Positions 26,424 through 35,200 of a DNA stretch of 64,000 nt are shown piece by piece. Made by a program: the position numbers and the translations under genes. Positions within the stretch are counted from its first letter, which is position 1. Every line of letters begins with the position of its first letter. Source of the stretch: an uncultured Chitinophagaceae bacterium (GTDB lineage Bacteria; Bacteroidota; Bacteroidia; Chitinophagales; Chitinophagaceae); assembly GCA_937907395.1 (NCBI GenBank), contig CALCII010000011.1, positions 186,001-250,000 on the forward strand. The letters run 5' to 3'. The notes under the pieces were generated by a model. The model saw only the letters and a list, made by a program, of their open reading frames with translations, ran no database searches and had not been told where the DNA came from.

Positions 26424-26645
26424 TCAGGACTGTTCATTTTTAATGGTGAGTGCTCCCGATGGGCATTTGTGCACGGTAGCTACAATTTCGGCAGAAGTAG
26501 CCTGATCCATTTGAATCCAGGGTTGCTCTTTGGGTTTGAATACAGCAGAAAGGTTTTTAACACAATTGGCAGAATGAATGCATTTGCCCGATTCCCACAC
26601 AACGGTAACTTCTCCGTTGGTGTATTCTTTTTTTACATTTTTCAT
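26424..26645 (-). CDS. YjdI-like (4Fe-4S) mono-cluster protein
   Basis: A 73-residue ferredoxin-like protein. The cysteines in GKCIHSANCVKNL and HKCPSGALTI give a pattern fitting a single iron-sulfur cluster of the Fer4_19/YjdI type. YjdI proteins are often encoded next to small YjdJ-type acetyltransferases, as here with the gene 12 bases upstream. The pair's biochemical role is not established. It is cytoplasmic. Confidence 0.88.
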   Translation of the reverse strand: MKNVKKEYTNGEVTVVWESGKCIHSANCVKNLSAVFKPKEQPWIQMDQATSAEIVATVHKCPSGALTIKNEQS

Positions 26646-26657
26646 GGTGCAGTTTTT

Positions 26658-26939
26658 TTATGATAATACGTCTGAGTAGTCTGGTGTTTTTTGAAACATC
26701 GCATTTGCAAAAGGGCAAAGCGGTTTTATTTTCACCTGTTTTTCCCTTGCAAAAGCCACAGCTTTGGCCAGCAGTTGACGGCCGGCATTTTGCCCTTTCA
26801 GTTTTTCACTCACTTCTGTATGGTCAATGATAAACTTGTGGGGCCCTGCCCAAACATAAGTCATTTCGCCTTCTGTTTGTCCGCCCAGTTCAATATAGAA
26901 TCGTCCTTTTTTACCATCATCGGCATGTTTGATTTCCAT
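26658..26939 (-). CDS. Short GNAT family N-acetyltransferase (YjdJ-like)
   Basis: A 93-residue minimal acetyltransferase domain. GEMTYVWAGPHKFIIDHTEV is the central strand, KGQNAGRQLLAKAVAFAREK holds the acetyl-CoA-binding helix with a shortened Q/RxxGxG-type loop, and KIKPLCPFANAMFQ is the family C-terminal strand. This matches the YjdJ/GNAT-like class of about 90 residues. It is the first gene of the operon with YjdI, YrdB and VanZ homologues. The substrate is unknown. Confidence 0.88.
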   Translation of the reverse strand: MEIKHADDGKKGRFYIELGGQTEGEMTYVWAGPHKFIIDHTEVSEKLKGQNAGRQLLAKAVAFAREKQVKIKPLCPFANAMFQKTPDYSDVLS

Positions 26940-27105
26940 GGAGAGAAGATACGAAGAAATGGGAAAATGAATTTCTAGAATGTGTTCGTTTGCGATGAAA
27001 AACTATAAAAGGTGACGATATTATGTTTTTCTCATAACTAATAACAGTATAAAAGAATAATTATCATACTAAGAAAGTGATTCTTGGGGTGTTAAAAAGG
27101 CTTGT

Positions 27106-27477
27106 TCAACGGTGGTATCTAAAAGGCTTAGTTGAATAACCTATGTATAAAATTATTAACGAATCTTGCGTAAGTTTTAAAATCTTTTGAGAATTGAGCG
27201 TAGTGCCACCACCCCAGGTATATTTAATTGTATCACCAATACCCCAGTACCACTTATCATGTATAATTCCAAATGACAAATTCGTAGCATCTGTTATATA
27301 TGAACTGTCTGCACCATAATACCTGCTTTTGTAGTCAAATTGTCCTGGTGATGGGTACCATTTTCCTAATATGAGTGGCTTATTAATGGTGTTATTAAGT
27401 GCATCATTTGATTTTTTGCAAGAAACTATTGCAATGAACAAGAGAAAAATGATTGAAATGTTTTTGATTGTTAGCAT
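27106..27477 (-). CDS. Hypothetical lipoprotein
   Basis: 123 residues with a lipoprotein signal (IFLLFIAIVSCKKS; lipidated Cys near residue 20). The mature part starts with low-complexity NDALNNTIN, then KPLILGKWYPSPGQF, which recalls a lipocalin-like first strand, and is otherwise aromatic and beta-rich. I recognise no family. It is strongly AT-rich, begins the accessory island, and is separated from its neighbours by 166 and 204 bases without visible genes. Confidence 0.65.
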   Translation of the reverse strand: MLTIKNISIIFLLFIAIVSCKKSNDALNNTINKPLILGKWYPSPGQFDYKSRYYGADSSYITDATNLSFGIIHDKWYWGIGDTIKYTWGGGTTLNSQKILKLTQDSLIILYIGYSTKPFRYHR

Positions 27478-27681
27478 CTTTTGCAGCTTTTTGTGTAACG
27501 GTTTCAGTTTAACTTTAAAGTTAAGTATATTTAATTAGGAAAATCTGTTTTAAAGGCTTTTTATAAATGATAACGGCCAAAGGGTACAAAAAAATAAAAT
27601 AAATATTTTTGAATGAACCAGGTATCTATGAAATGTTCAGTAGTTTATATTTTGATACGATCAGATTGAAGAAATTAATAT

Positions 27682-28233
27682 CTAACGCTTTTTCCAAAGC
27701 TTCCTTAATAATGTCAAAATATTAAAATGCTTGGGAGTACTGCTTTTTTGTTGAGGGTTTTTAAAGGCTGTTATGCTTAAGTTGCCATTATCTGAGAATG
27801 CAATTTTATAAATGCCAGTCCCGTCTTCAATGAGAGTTGGTTTGCAATTAAACGATGCTATAAACTTAACCAGACCTGATATACCGCCGTACGGGTAACT
27901 AATTGGCAGATATTCAATCCGGGCGTTCATCTCAGAAGTTTTATGACAATCAACATAGTCAATTTCATAGTCTGTTTGTAATAATGTAGTTAATGAATAG
28001 AAGTGCCAGGTGGATTCACGCTTGACAGACGTTGGAAAGAATGGCTTCGGATCGCTGTCGGTGAAATAAAAATGTTTAAGTGAATATTCCGGAAATGTTT
28101 TAAGCCAGAATTGGTCAGATTGAGCTTCTCCTGTACGTTTTGCTTCTTTAACTAACTCAAAAACTTTTTTAAGATCAATAAAGTATTCCTCTTTTACAAA
28201 TTCAAACTCTATATAACAGTTTTTGGATTGCAA
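27682..28233 (-). CDS. Hypothetical protein
   Basis: 183 residues, no signal peptide, and no recognised domain. The frame begins at a TTG (28233), since no ATG lies nearby upstream in frame, so the start is uncertain. It contains YFIDLKKVFELVKEAKRTG, EYLPISYPYGGISGLVKFIASF and a basic tail TLLRKLWKKR. Codon use is AT-rich like the rest of the island. The gene lies downstream of the diverged palindromic repeat at 28265-28444 and may be the content of a cassette whose far end is lost. Confidence 0.6.
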   Translation of the reverse strand: MQSKNCYIEFEFVKEEYFIDLKKVFELVKEAKRTGEAQSDQFWLKTFPEYSLKHFYFTDSDPKPFFPTSVKRESTWHFYSLTTLLQTDYEIDYVDCHKTSEMNARIEYLPISYPYGGISGLVKFIASFNCKPTLIEDGTGIYKIAFSDNGNLSITAFKNPQQKSSTPKHFNILTLLRKLWKKR

Positions 28234-28264
28234 GGTTATTATCTGAAAGGAATGATCAATTTTT

Positions 28265-28444
28265 AATAATTGTAGTGGGTTGTTATTCCGTCCGTTTAGT
28301 TTTGCTGCCTGGATTTTTGATAAAGTTAAATATTAAGAACTAAAGCTGGGCTTTATTCGTCGAGCCCTGAACCGCAGTACAGCAGAATTACCGCTGCTGA
28401 TTGCTCAAATGTCAAGCCCCACTATTGGCAATACTTATGTTAGC
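28265..28444. repeat. Cassette-end palindromic repeat (attC-like), diverged copy
   Basis: Read on the minus strand, it starts GCCGCTAACATAAGTATTGCC and ends near CCCACTACAATTATT. It shares with the better copy at 29269-29462 the blocks TTAAGAACTAAAGCT, CGTCGAGCC, GAACCGC and GCAATACTT, in the same order. The far arm (28265-28279) has decayed and lacks a clear GTTAGC. Confidence 0.65.
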
Positions 28445-28450
28445 GGCTGT

Positions 28451-29233
28451 TTAATTGAAATACACTCTCAATCTTACTTCTGAAATAACAGGTTTATATC
28501 TAATAGTTGCCGGTGTCCAACCAGATTTTCTAAAGTTTTCTGAAATTGCTTTCTCAAAATATTTTATATACTTCAAATTTCCCTCAAGGTCAAATGTGAA
28601 ATCAAAGCTATTTATTGTCGCACGACCAGATTTGTCAACTACAAAATCAATGTCCACATATGCATTTGTCAACACATTTGGCCTGCTTTTATAACCCTTT
28701 GGATAGATTAAGATAGAGTCAATATCTTCTTGTAGGGTTTCGCTAAAGTCTCTCAAATCAACAGTGTCTAAGCTACTTGGATAATTTGGCTTGGTGTCCC
28801 AAACAGGAGAATATAGGGTATCATTTATATTGTTAACAAGAAAGAGGCTATCAGAAATTTCTATTAATGAGTCAATAAAACTCTTGCCATATTTTTTGTC
28901 AATATAATAGCGCATAAAGTCGCAATAACAACCTTGAGTCTGTCCTGCATAAACTTTGTCAGTTGATATAATGTCTGAATAAGCAATATAGGTGTTGATG
29001 CCGTAAGTCTGTAACAACGAATCTAATTCAAAGTGGCTTCTAAGTCCTGAAATGTGTAAGATTTTATGACCATGACAGTAAGATAACTTGCCGTTTCCGA
29101 TGTCGACTTTGGCTTTATGGATTGCATTAATACAAGTAGTGTCAGTTTGCGGAACTTTTCTAAATTCCTCGTGTTGTGATGAATTGTTACAAGCCATTAG
29201 ACCTCCGACAAAAAAATAAATCCAATTCTTCAT
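28451..29233 (-). CDS. Hypothetical lipoprotein with TonB C-terminal-like domain
   Basis: About 260 residues from MKNWIYFFVGGLMAC, where the lipobox puts the lipidated Cys at residue 15; an ATG nine codons upstream (29260) is also open. The last 70 residues (NAYVDIDFVVDKSGRATI to SGWTPATIRYKPVISEVRLRVYF) follow the TonB C-terminal pattern (Wxpa, then a strand ending in aromatic), often found in Bacteroidota surface proteins without an ExbBD partner. The central part, with GCYCDFMRYYIDKKYGKSFID, is unrecognised. The gene is flanked by GTTAGCGGCT and AGCCGCTAAC, the matching ends of one cassette. Confidence 0.7.
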   Translation of the reverse strand: MKNWIYFFVGGLMACNNSSQHEEFRKVPQTDTTCINAIHKAKVDIGNGKLSYCHGHKILHISGLRSHFELDSLLQTYGINTYIAYSDIISTDKVYAGQTQGCYCDFMRYYIDKKYGKSFIDSLIEISDSLFLVNNINDTLYSPVWDTKPNYPSSLDTVDLRDFSETLQEDIDSILIYPKGYKSRPNVLTNAYVDIDFVVDKSGRATINSFDFTFDLEGNLKYIKYFEKAISENFRKSGWTPATIRYKPVISEVRLRVYFN

Positions 29234-29268
29234 CAAGTTTAAAATTGTGTGGGTCGTCATAAATAGCC

Positions 29269-29462
29269 GCTAACGTTCGAGTATTTGCGAAGGCAGGGAA
29301 TTCATTGATTGTCTAGCCCGGTACAAATGCCCATTTGAAAATATGTTGTTGAAGTTAAGAACTAAAGCTAAACATTGAACGTCGAGCCCGAACCGCTGCC
29401 GATGCTTGCATATAGCTGATGTTACATTGTTCAGCCCTGCTTTTGCAAATACTTTTGTTAGC
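29269..29462. repeat. Cassette-end palindromic repeat (attC-like), best copy, 194 bp
   Basis: The arms at 29269-29298 and 29435-29462 are inverted repeats. In order from each tip they share GCTAAC, AGTATTTGC and GCAGGG, interrupted by short unmatched spacers of 5/3 and 4/4 bases. This box-spacer-box plan is what integron attC sites show (R and L boxes with unpaired spacers), though the tip GTTAGC departs from the GTTRRRY consensus and the unit is longer than most attC sites. It lies between two gene cassettes; the stop codon of the upstream gene is inside its tip. Confidence 0.7.
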
Positions 29463-31383
29463 TGTTGTTCTGTGCAATTATTTTCCCATCAATTATTTTT
29501 TGTCTGATGTTCATTATTATTCTGCCTAAATAGTTTTTCCCTCTCCCATTACAAACGCCCCAAAAGGTGTCATTCCAAGTATTACCCTCAACTAAGTACT
29601 TATCCCCTGTGTTTAATAAAGCTCTCATAAGTCCTTCTGTACTGTACTTATGAATTAGAAGCTCAACCATAAGATCAAGCCTCTTATCATCCCAATTTTT
29701 GTCTTCAAGACCCCATTCTTTTAACTTGTTAGAAAATCTTTTTAGGATACCTGCAGCGTAATTAAAATCATTAAAAGCTTTTGAAAAATTACTTAGTTGA
29801 ATTATTATCCCCTTAATTTTCAAAATTTCATTTAACTCTCGTTTTTGTTTATTATTGAGTTTTGATAATTGTTCTTCGCTAAACTTTTGCCGCAGATAGG
29901 CTTGCTCAACCGACGAGTATAATCTCCCCTGATAAACAATTGGAACGGCGTAGAAATTGGATAAAAATGTATGCTTAAAAACTAGTATCGAATTTGAATT
30001 GTTTAACTCTTTAATTCTTTTTTCTATTTTATTTTCTATTGCGTCAGCTATTACTTCATACTTTATTTGTTCAACTATAGATTTATATTTAATATTTTTA
30101 TAAAAGTAAAATAATTGTCGCTTTTCTATAACTTCTTTTAAATCGTATTTTTTGTCGATGATTTTTGAAATAGGAAGTATTCCAATTGAATCTTTGAAAA
30201 CTTGATGACTTGTATATGTTGTTTCAATTTGCGATTTTAGATTTATTTCAATACGTATTAAATCAGCTTCAACAACTGAGCAATGAAGTTTAATATTTTT
30301 ATATTTTTTTTCTATTAACTCTTTTGTTTTTTCTAAAGTAATGCCCGTAGCAGAATTATCATCAATCAAAATTGCTTTTTTGGGCTTAAAATCATCTGCT
30401 GGAAAAATTTCCAAAACCTTGTCGTATGCTGGATTTGATGAGTCTAAGGGATTTTCAATGGAGTGAAAAGAAATAGGTATTAAGCACAACTGATTTGAAC
30501 TTTTATTAAAATAGTTCTTAATTATTTTGTGAACAAGGCAAGCCACCTCCGTTGAGCCTGATGGTAAGCCAAAGATATAATCACAATTTTTATGCTTTTT
30601 TGCCATTTTAAAGGCATAGCCAATTAAGAGTAATGGATGTGACGCTTCGGGCCTAACAACAGATTTTGACGAAAAACTAAAATTTCTAAATTCAGAATGA
30701 ATTGTCTCAGAAATCCTTTCTAAAGTGTCATTGTCAATTGCTTTTAAAAGCATTTCAAGGTTAGTTTCTGTCAGTTTATTTACAAGAGAAAGGTAATAAC
30801 AGTATATGGCCTCTTCTAAGGCATTTAAAAAATTTAATCTTGTAGTTTGATACTGGATGTTGTTTAAGTCAAATTGTAACTTTTTTTCTTTATGTGTGTA
30901 GGCATTAAAAAGAGTTAGTAATGCATTCTTTAGATAGTCTAATATAGGAGCATACTCTAAGTATTGTTTTGTGTTGATTTTTTTTATCCCCTTTAAAAAT
31001 TGAATTGCGTCAGTAATATCTTCATTATAGTAAGCCAGTTTTTGGATTACAGAAAAATGCGGGTCTAAAGCCAGAATATATCGTGGTCCTCTTAAGTGGA
31101 ACTCAGTAGTCGTTGAATTTTGTTTTTTAAAATACCTCCCCTTTTTTTGGGTCAGAAATGACATCGAAATTCCAAGTTCATTTAGGTCTTTACCTATGAA
31201 TGAACCCGATAATGAAAAACGTTTTTTGTAATTGGGTTCACTAAAAACACCAGCCTTTTTAAGAATAAATTCTATGTTGCCAACTTCGTAATTATTTTTA
31301 CGAATATAGTTGTTGACTTTGTCAATGTGTTTGTATTTCTGATTTTTGTCTGAAATAGATTTTTTCTGTAAAGCAATCTTCAT
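29458..31383 (-). CDS. Phosphoribosyltransferase-NADAR fusion protein
   Basis: 641 residues. The first 235 are helical and unrecognised. Residues 240-390 look like a type I phosphoribosyltransferase: the PRPP-binding loop AILIDDNSATGIT at 337-349, preceded by YIFGLPSGSTEVACLV near 269. Residues 465-635 are a NADAR (YbiA-like) domain: FLSNFYAVPIVY near 473, YSSVEQAYLRQKF near 489, NTGDKYLVEG near 591, NDTFWGVCNGRGKNYLGRI near 604. NADAR proteins act on N-glycosidic bonds of ribosylated substrates, including ADP-ribosylated guanine and riboflavin intermediates. The combination suggests making or breaking a ribosylated nucleotide, possibly in defence; this is inference. The gene is very AT-rich, and its stop codon TAA lies in the tip of the palindrome at 29457-29462. 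Confidence 0.8.
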   Translation of the reverse strand: MKIALQKKSISDKNQKYKHIDKVNNYIRKNNYEVGNIEFILKKAGVFSEPNYKKRFSLSGSFIGKDLNELGISMSFLTQKKGRYFKKQNSTTTEFHLRGPRYILALDPHFSVIQKLAYYNEDITDAIQFLKGIKKINTKQYLEYAPILDYLKNALLTLFNAYTHKEKKLQFDLNNIQYQTTRLNFLNALEEAIYCYYLSLVNKLTETNLEMLLKAIDNDTLERISETIHSEFRNFSFSSKSVVRPEASHPLLLIGYAFKMAKKHKNCDYIFGLPSGSTEVACLVHKIIKNYFNKSSNQLCLIPISFHSIENPLDSSNPAYDKVLEIFPADDFKPKKAILIDDNSATGITLEKTKELIEKKYKNIKLHCSVVEADLIRIEINLKSQIETTYTSHQVFKDSIGILPISKIIDKKYDLKEVIEKRQLFYFYKNIKYKSIVEQIKYEVIADAIENKIEKRIKELNNSNSILVFKHTFLSNFYAVPIVYQGRLYSSVEQAYLRQKFSEEQLSKLNNKQKRELNEILKIKGIIIQLSNFSKAFNDFNYAAGILKRFSNKLKEWGLEDKNWDDKRLDLMVELLIHKYSTEGLMRALLNTGDKYLVEGNTWNDTFWGVCNGRGKNYLGRIIMNIRQKIIDGKIIAQNNS

Positions 31384-31436
31384 TTTAATCTTTTGTTAGT
31401 ATTTGGTTTTGAGCGCAGTATGTCGATAGAATAACA

Positions 31437-31535
31437 GCTAACGCAACGCTTTATGCTATTACACGTTGTCGTTGCCATTTTAAAATTATTGAAAATGAGC
31501 GAATTAATGTTGCGCTTTTTAAGATTGTCGTTAGG
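31437..31535. repeat. Third cassette-end repeat (attC-like), weaker
   Basis: On the minus strand it starts TCCTAACGACAA and ends GCATAAAGCGTTGCGTTAGC, with CTAACG-CAA mirrored at the two tips. Its length of about 99 bp is in the usual attC range, but the inner boxes pair poorly. It is the 5' boundary of the PRTase-NADAR cassette. Confidence 0.45.
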
Positions 31536-31691
31536 ACAATTGCACCCGTTTGTTGTCGTTTGTAAGTATTTCCAAACGGCTGCATGGCTTCGCTTATATC
31601 ATTATTATAATTCTTATATCCGCCAACAGGGTTGGTAACCGCTGTCGGGGTATCGGCCCTGTCGCCAAATCTGCCTTCCTCCATCTTCGAG

Positions 31692-32220
31692 TACGAGGTT
31701 AGATGTACGGTGTACGATACTCATTTGTAAAACAAATCATTCTTCGAACAATTTTTTTCACCACAGAGACACGGAGAACACGGAGTTTGAAAACAACTTG
31801 AGACTTTACTTCTTCTTCCTTGTATTCCTCTGTGCGCTCTGCGCCTCCGTGGTTCAATTTGCCTTCCGGCCAAGGACGATGAAAAGTTGATCAGTTGGCA
31901 GGTTAACAGGTTAACAAGTTCTTCCGTTCCTTTTCTGTGTTCTTCTGCGCTTTCTGTGAGAACAGACCTGTGTTCATCTGCCCAATCCGTTTCATCCGTG
32001 TTTCCATCCCACGAGCCTGCGAGTTCTTCTTTGTGTTGCTCTGTGTTCTTCGTGTCTTTGTGGTTTAACTCGCCGCAGAGAAAAGAGAACGCTGAGGTTT
32101 TCGCAGAGAGACAAGAAGGTTCAAGAGGTTGGGATGCATTTCTATTTTTACTTTTACCTTTTTACTTTTTTCATCTGCCCTCATCCGCCCAATCTGTTCC
32201 ATCCGTGTTTCTATCCAAAA
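31692..32220. repeat. Dispersed Bacteroidota repeat cluster, copy 1 (no gene)
   Basis: Non-coding stretch of text-like repeats. Blocks in order: TACGAGGTTAGATGTACGG-type (31692-31717), CCACAGAGACACGGAGAACA (31763), two CTGTGTTCTT-type blocks, CCGCAGAGAAAAGAGAAC near 32075, and the best block 32118-32216 (about GGTTCAAGAGGTTGGGATGC to CCATCCGTGTTTCTATCC). Most blocks recur, inverted and in the same order, at 42240-42650. ORFs crossing it are repeat translation, not genes. Confidence 0.85.
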
Positions 32221-32272
32221 CAGAAAAGGCCATCCTTGCGGACAGCCTCTTCTACTATACGGTAGTGATCTT

Positions 32273-35200
32273 TTATTCTTTAAACAATTTCAATGGTGTG
32301 GCTTCGGCCAGCTTGCGGAATTCCTTCCACTTACCATTAAAGAATTCATTAATACTGTTGATGCTTTCAGTTACTGCTGTTTCGGCTTCCACCACCAACC
32401 GCTCTGTTTGTGCAGAGGGGGCAGCGATCTTACTATTGATTTCGCTGCGGGCACCTTGAATGGCTGTCATGGTTGTGCGATCGGCAAAACGGGTAATACC
32501 CTGGCGGCCTTCTGCACTACGGCCAAAAATAGGTTCACGCATTTTCTTTATGGCATCACGCATTTGCGTACAGGCTTTGCGTAAACTATCGGCCTCCTTG
32601 CCTTCGGCACCTTTCAATGCGGCTTCAATACGGGTGAGGGTTTCTTCAGCATCGGTAACACGGTCAATGGCCTCTGTTAATTTGTTTACACTCAACTGTA
32701 AACGTTCCATCATTTTCTTCTTGGCTTCGTATACTTCACGTTTCATTTCCACACGGGGATCTTCTTTAACGGTGAGCATCAACGAATCGGCTTCTTTACC
32801 CAGGCTGATCACCACTTTATAGGTGCCGGGGAATACCGGGTAACCACCACCTTGTTCCGGAGCATTAGGTCCACGTTTGGGTGATCCGGGGAAACGGCTT
32901 CCTTTGGTATCAAAATTCCAGTAGAAACGATTGAGTCCGCTATCGGCTTTGATTTTCATCATTCGCAGTTGTTTATTCTGATCATCAAAGAATTTCACAA
33001 CGGCACTATCGGCTTTCTGTTTGGCAGCAACAGTATCTTTCGCATCCACCGGTTTTACAAAGAAGGAAATCATGGCACCTCTGCGTTTGTTTTCTCCTTC
33101 ATACAATCCCCAGGTGCTCCATTCATAACCAGGGGCATTTTTATACTCGGCCTGGTAAGCTACGGGTGCTTCAAAGGCGGTGATTTTTTTCGTTGGTGCA
33201 GCGCCGTTAGCTTTTGCAAAAGCACGGAGCGGACGAATATCATCAAAGATCCAGAGGGCACGACCAAAGGTGGCAATCACCAGGTCGGCTTCACGTTCCT
33301 GTATCGCCATATCATAAGTGGAAACAGAAGGATAACCATTGGTCCACTGGCTGAACGATTTTCCATTATCATAACTGATCCACAATCCATGTTCGGTTCC
33401 CACAAAAATCAGGTTGGGTTCTGCCGGATCCTGGATCATGCAAAGGGCATAACCTCTCAGTCCTTTATTGGCCACCATGTTTTCCCATGTTTTTCCAAAA
33501 TCACGTGTGCGGAACACCGTTATACTGAAATCGCCACGGCGATAATCGTTGGATACCACAAACGCTTCGCCTTCGTTGTAACGGCTGGCGTGTACCTGTG
33601 TTACCCAGGCGCCGGTATTCATGCCGGGAATTTTACCACGGAAGTTGGTCCATGTTTTACCGCCATCTCTTGTGAGCTGTACGTTACCATCATCGGTTCC
33701 CACCCAGATCACATCTTTGTTAATGGCAGAAGGTGCAATAGCAAGAATGCTGTTGAATGTTTCGGCGCCGGTGATATCGAGTGTTAAGCCGCCGGTTTCT
33801 TCTTTCTGTTGTTCGGGGTTGTTGGTGGTAAGGTCGGGCGAAATGATCGTCCAGGTGGTTCCCTTATCGGTACTTTTACTCAGGAACTGGCTACCATAAT
33901 AGATTGTATTCACATTATGCGGATCCTGTGCAATGGCACTGTTCCAGTTGAAACGCATTTTTGTTTTTGCATCGGGAGCAGGCGGACGAATAAATTCTGA
34001 TTGTCCGGTAGTAACATTGTATCGTCCCACAAAACCACCCTGGCTCATGGCATACACCCATTTGCTGTCGGTTGGATCGGGCATTACATCAAACCCATCG
34101 CCACCCCAGAGGTTATCCCAGTAATAATTGCGGATGCCGCCATCAATCCAGGCATAACCTGGGCCACGCCAGCTGCCGTTGTCTTGCAAGCCGCCCATTA
34201 CATTATATGGGAGTTCGTTATCTACGTTGATATGGTAAAATTGTCCGAATGGTAATTGCTCATCAAAACGCCATGTTTTACCACGGTCACGGCTGATGCC
34301 AATACCACCATCGTTTCCTTCGATGATGAGGTTGGTGTTGGTGGGATGAATCCACCAGGCATGGTGATCGGGGTGGATACCGCTGTAGGGAATAATTGTA
34401 GTAAATGATTTACCGCCATCTTCACTCATGGTGATGGTGGAGTGCACATCATAAATGCGGTTTTCGTTTTTGGGATCCACATAAATTTCCTGGTAGTAAA
34501 ACGGACGATCCGTTACATCATCTGCTTTTGCATTCACAAGGCTCCAGGTAAATCCGCCATCGTCGCTTTTATATAATCCATTTTTTGTGGCTTCCACTTT
34601 GGCGTAAACACGGGTAGGCTGACTGGCCGCAAAGGCGATACCGATACGTCCCAGCGTTCCGGCCGGTAACCCATCTTCCTTGCCCAGTTTTTTCCAGTTT
34701 TTGCCACCGTCAACGGTGATATACAAACCACTGCCGGGTCCACCACTGTTGAAGTTCCATGGCTTGCGCTGGTGCTGCCACATGCTGGCGATGAGTTTGT
34801 TGGGATTGGCCGGGTCCATCACTAATTCGGCACAACCGGTGGTATCGTTGGTGTATAAGATGCGTTGCCAGGTTTCTCCGCCATCGGTTGTTTTATAAAC
34901 ACCACGTTCCGGGTGAACACCGTAAGGATTGCCAATGGCTGCTGCGTACACAACGTTGGGATTGGTGGGGTCGATGAGAATACGGTGGATGTTGCGGGTT
35001 TTTTCCAGTCCCATGCGTTTCCATGTTTTACCACCATCGAGGGTTTTGAAAATGCCCTCCCCAAGGTTGAGGGAGTTGCGGGGGTTGCCTTCGCCGGTTC
35101 CCACCCAGATTACATCGGGATTGCTTTGCTGAACTTTTATTGAACCGATGTTGAGGATGGGTTGATCGTCGAAAATCGGTTTCCAGGTGGCGCCACCGTT

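Noticed and set aside
27106..31383. Island as a complete defence operon (toxin-antitoxin or retron)
   Set aside because: No toxin, reverse transcriptase, nuclease or restriction gene is recognisable beside the NADAR protein, so a defence role stays a hypothesis.
28265..31535. A complete integron
   Set aside because: No integron integrase or attI is visible in the window, and the core GTTAGC does not fit GTTRRRY exactly, so only attC-like cassettes are claimed.
31451..31684. 77-residue minus-strand ORF as a gene
   Set aside because: It overlaps the third cassette-end repeat and text-like repeat DNA. Its C-terminal half is a direct translation of the repeat, and no start signal is seen.
31887..32459. 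190-residue plus-strand ORF in the repeat cluster
   Set aside because: Its composition is a translation of CTGTGTTCTT/TCCATCCGTG-type repeats, and it is antisense to the end of the BNR-repeat gene.
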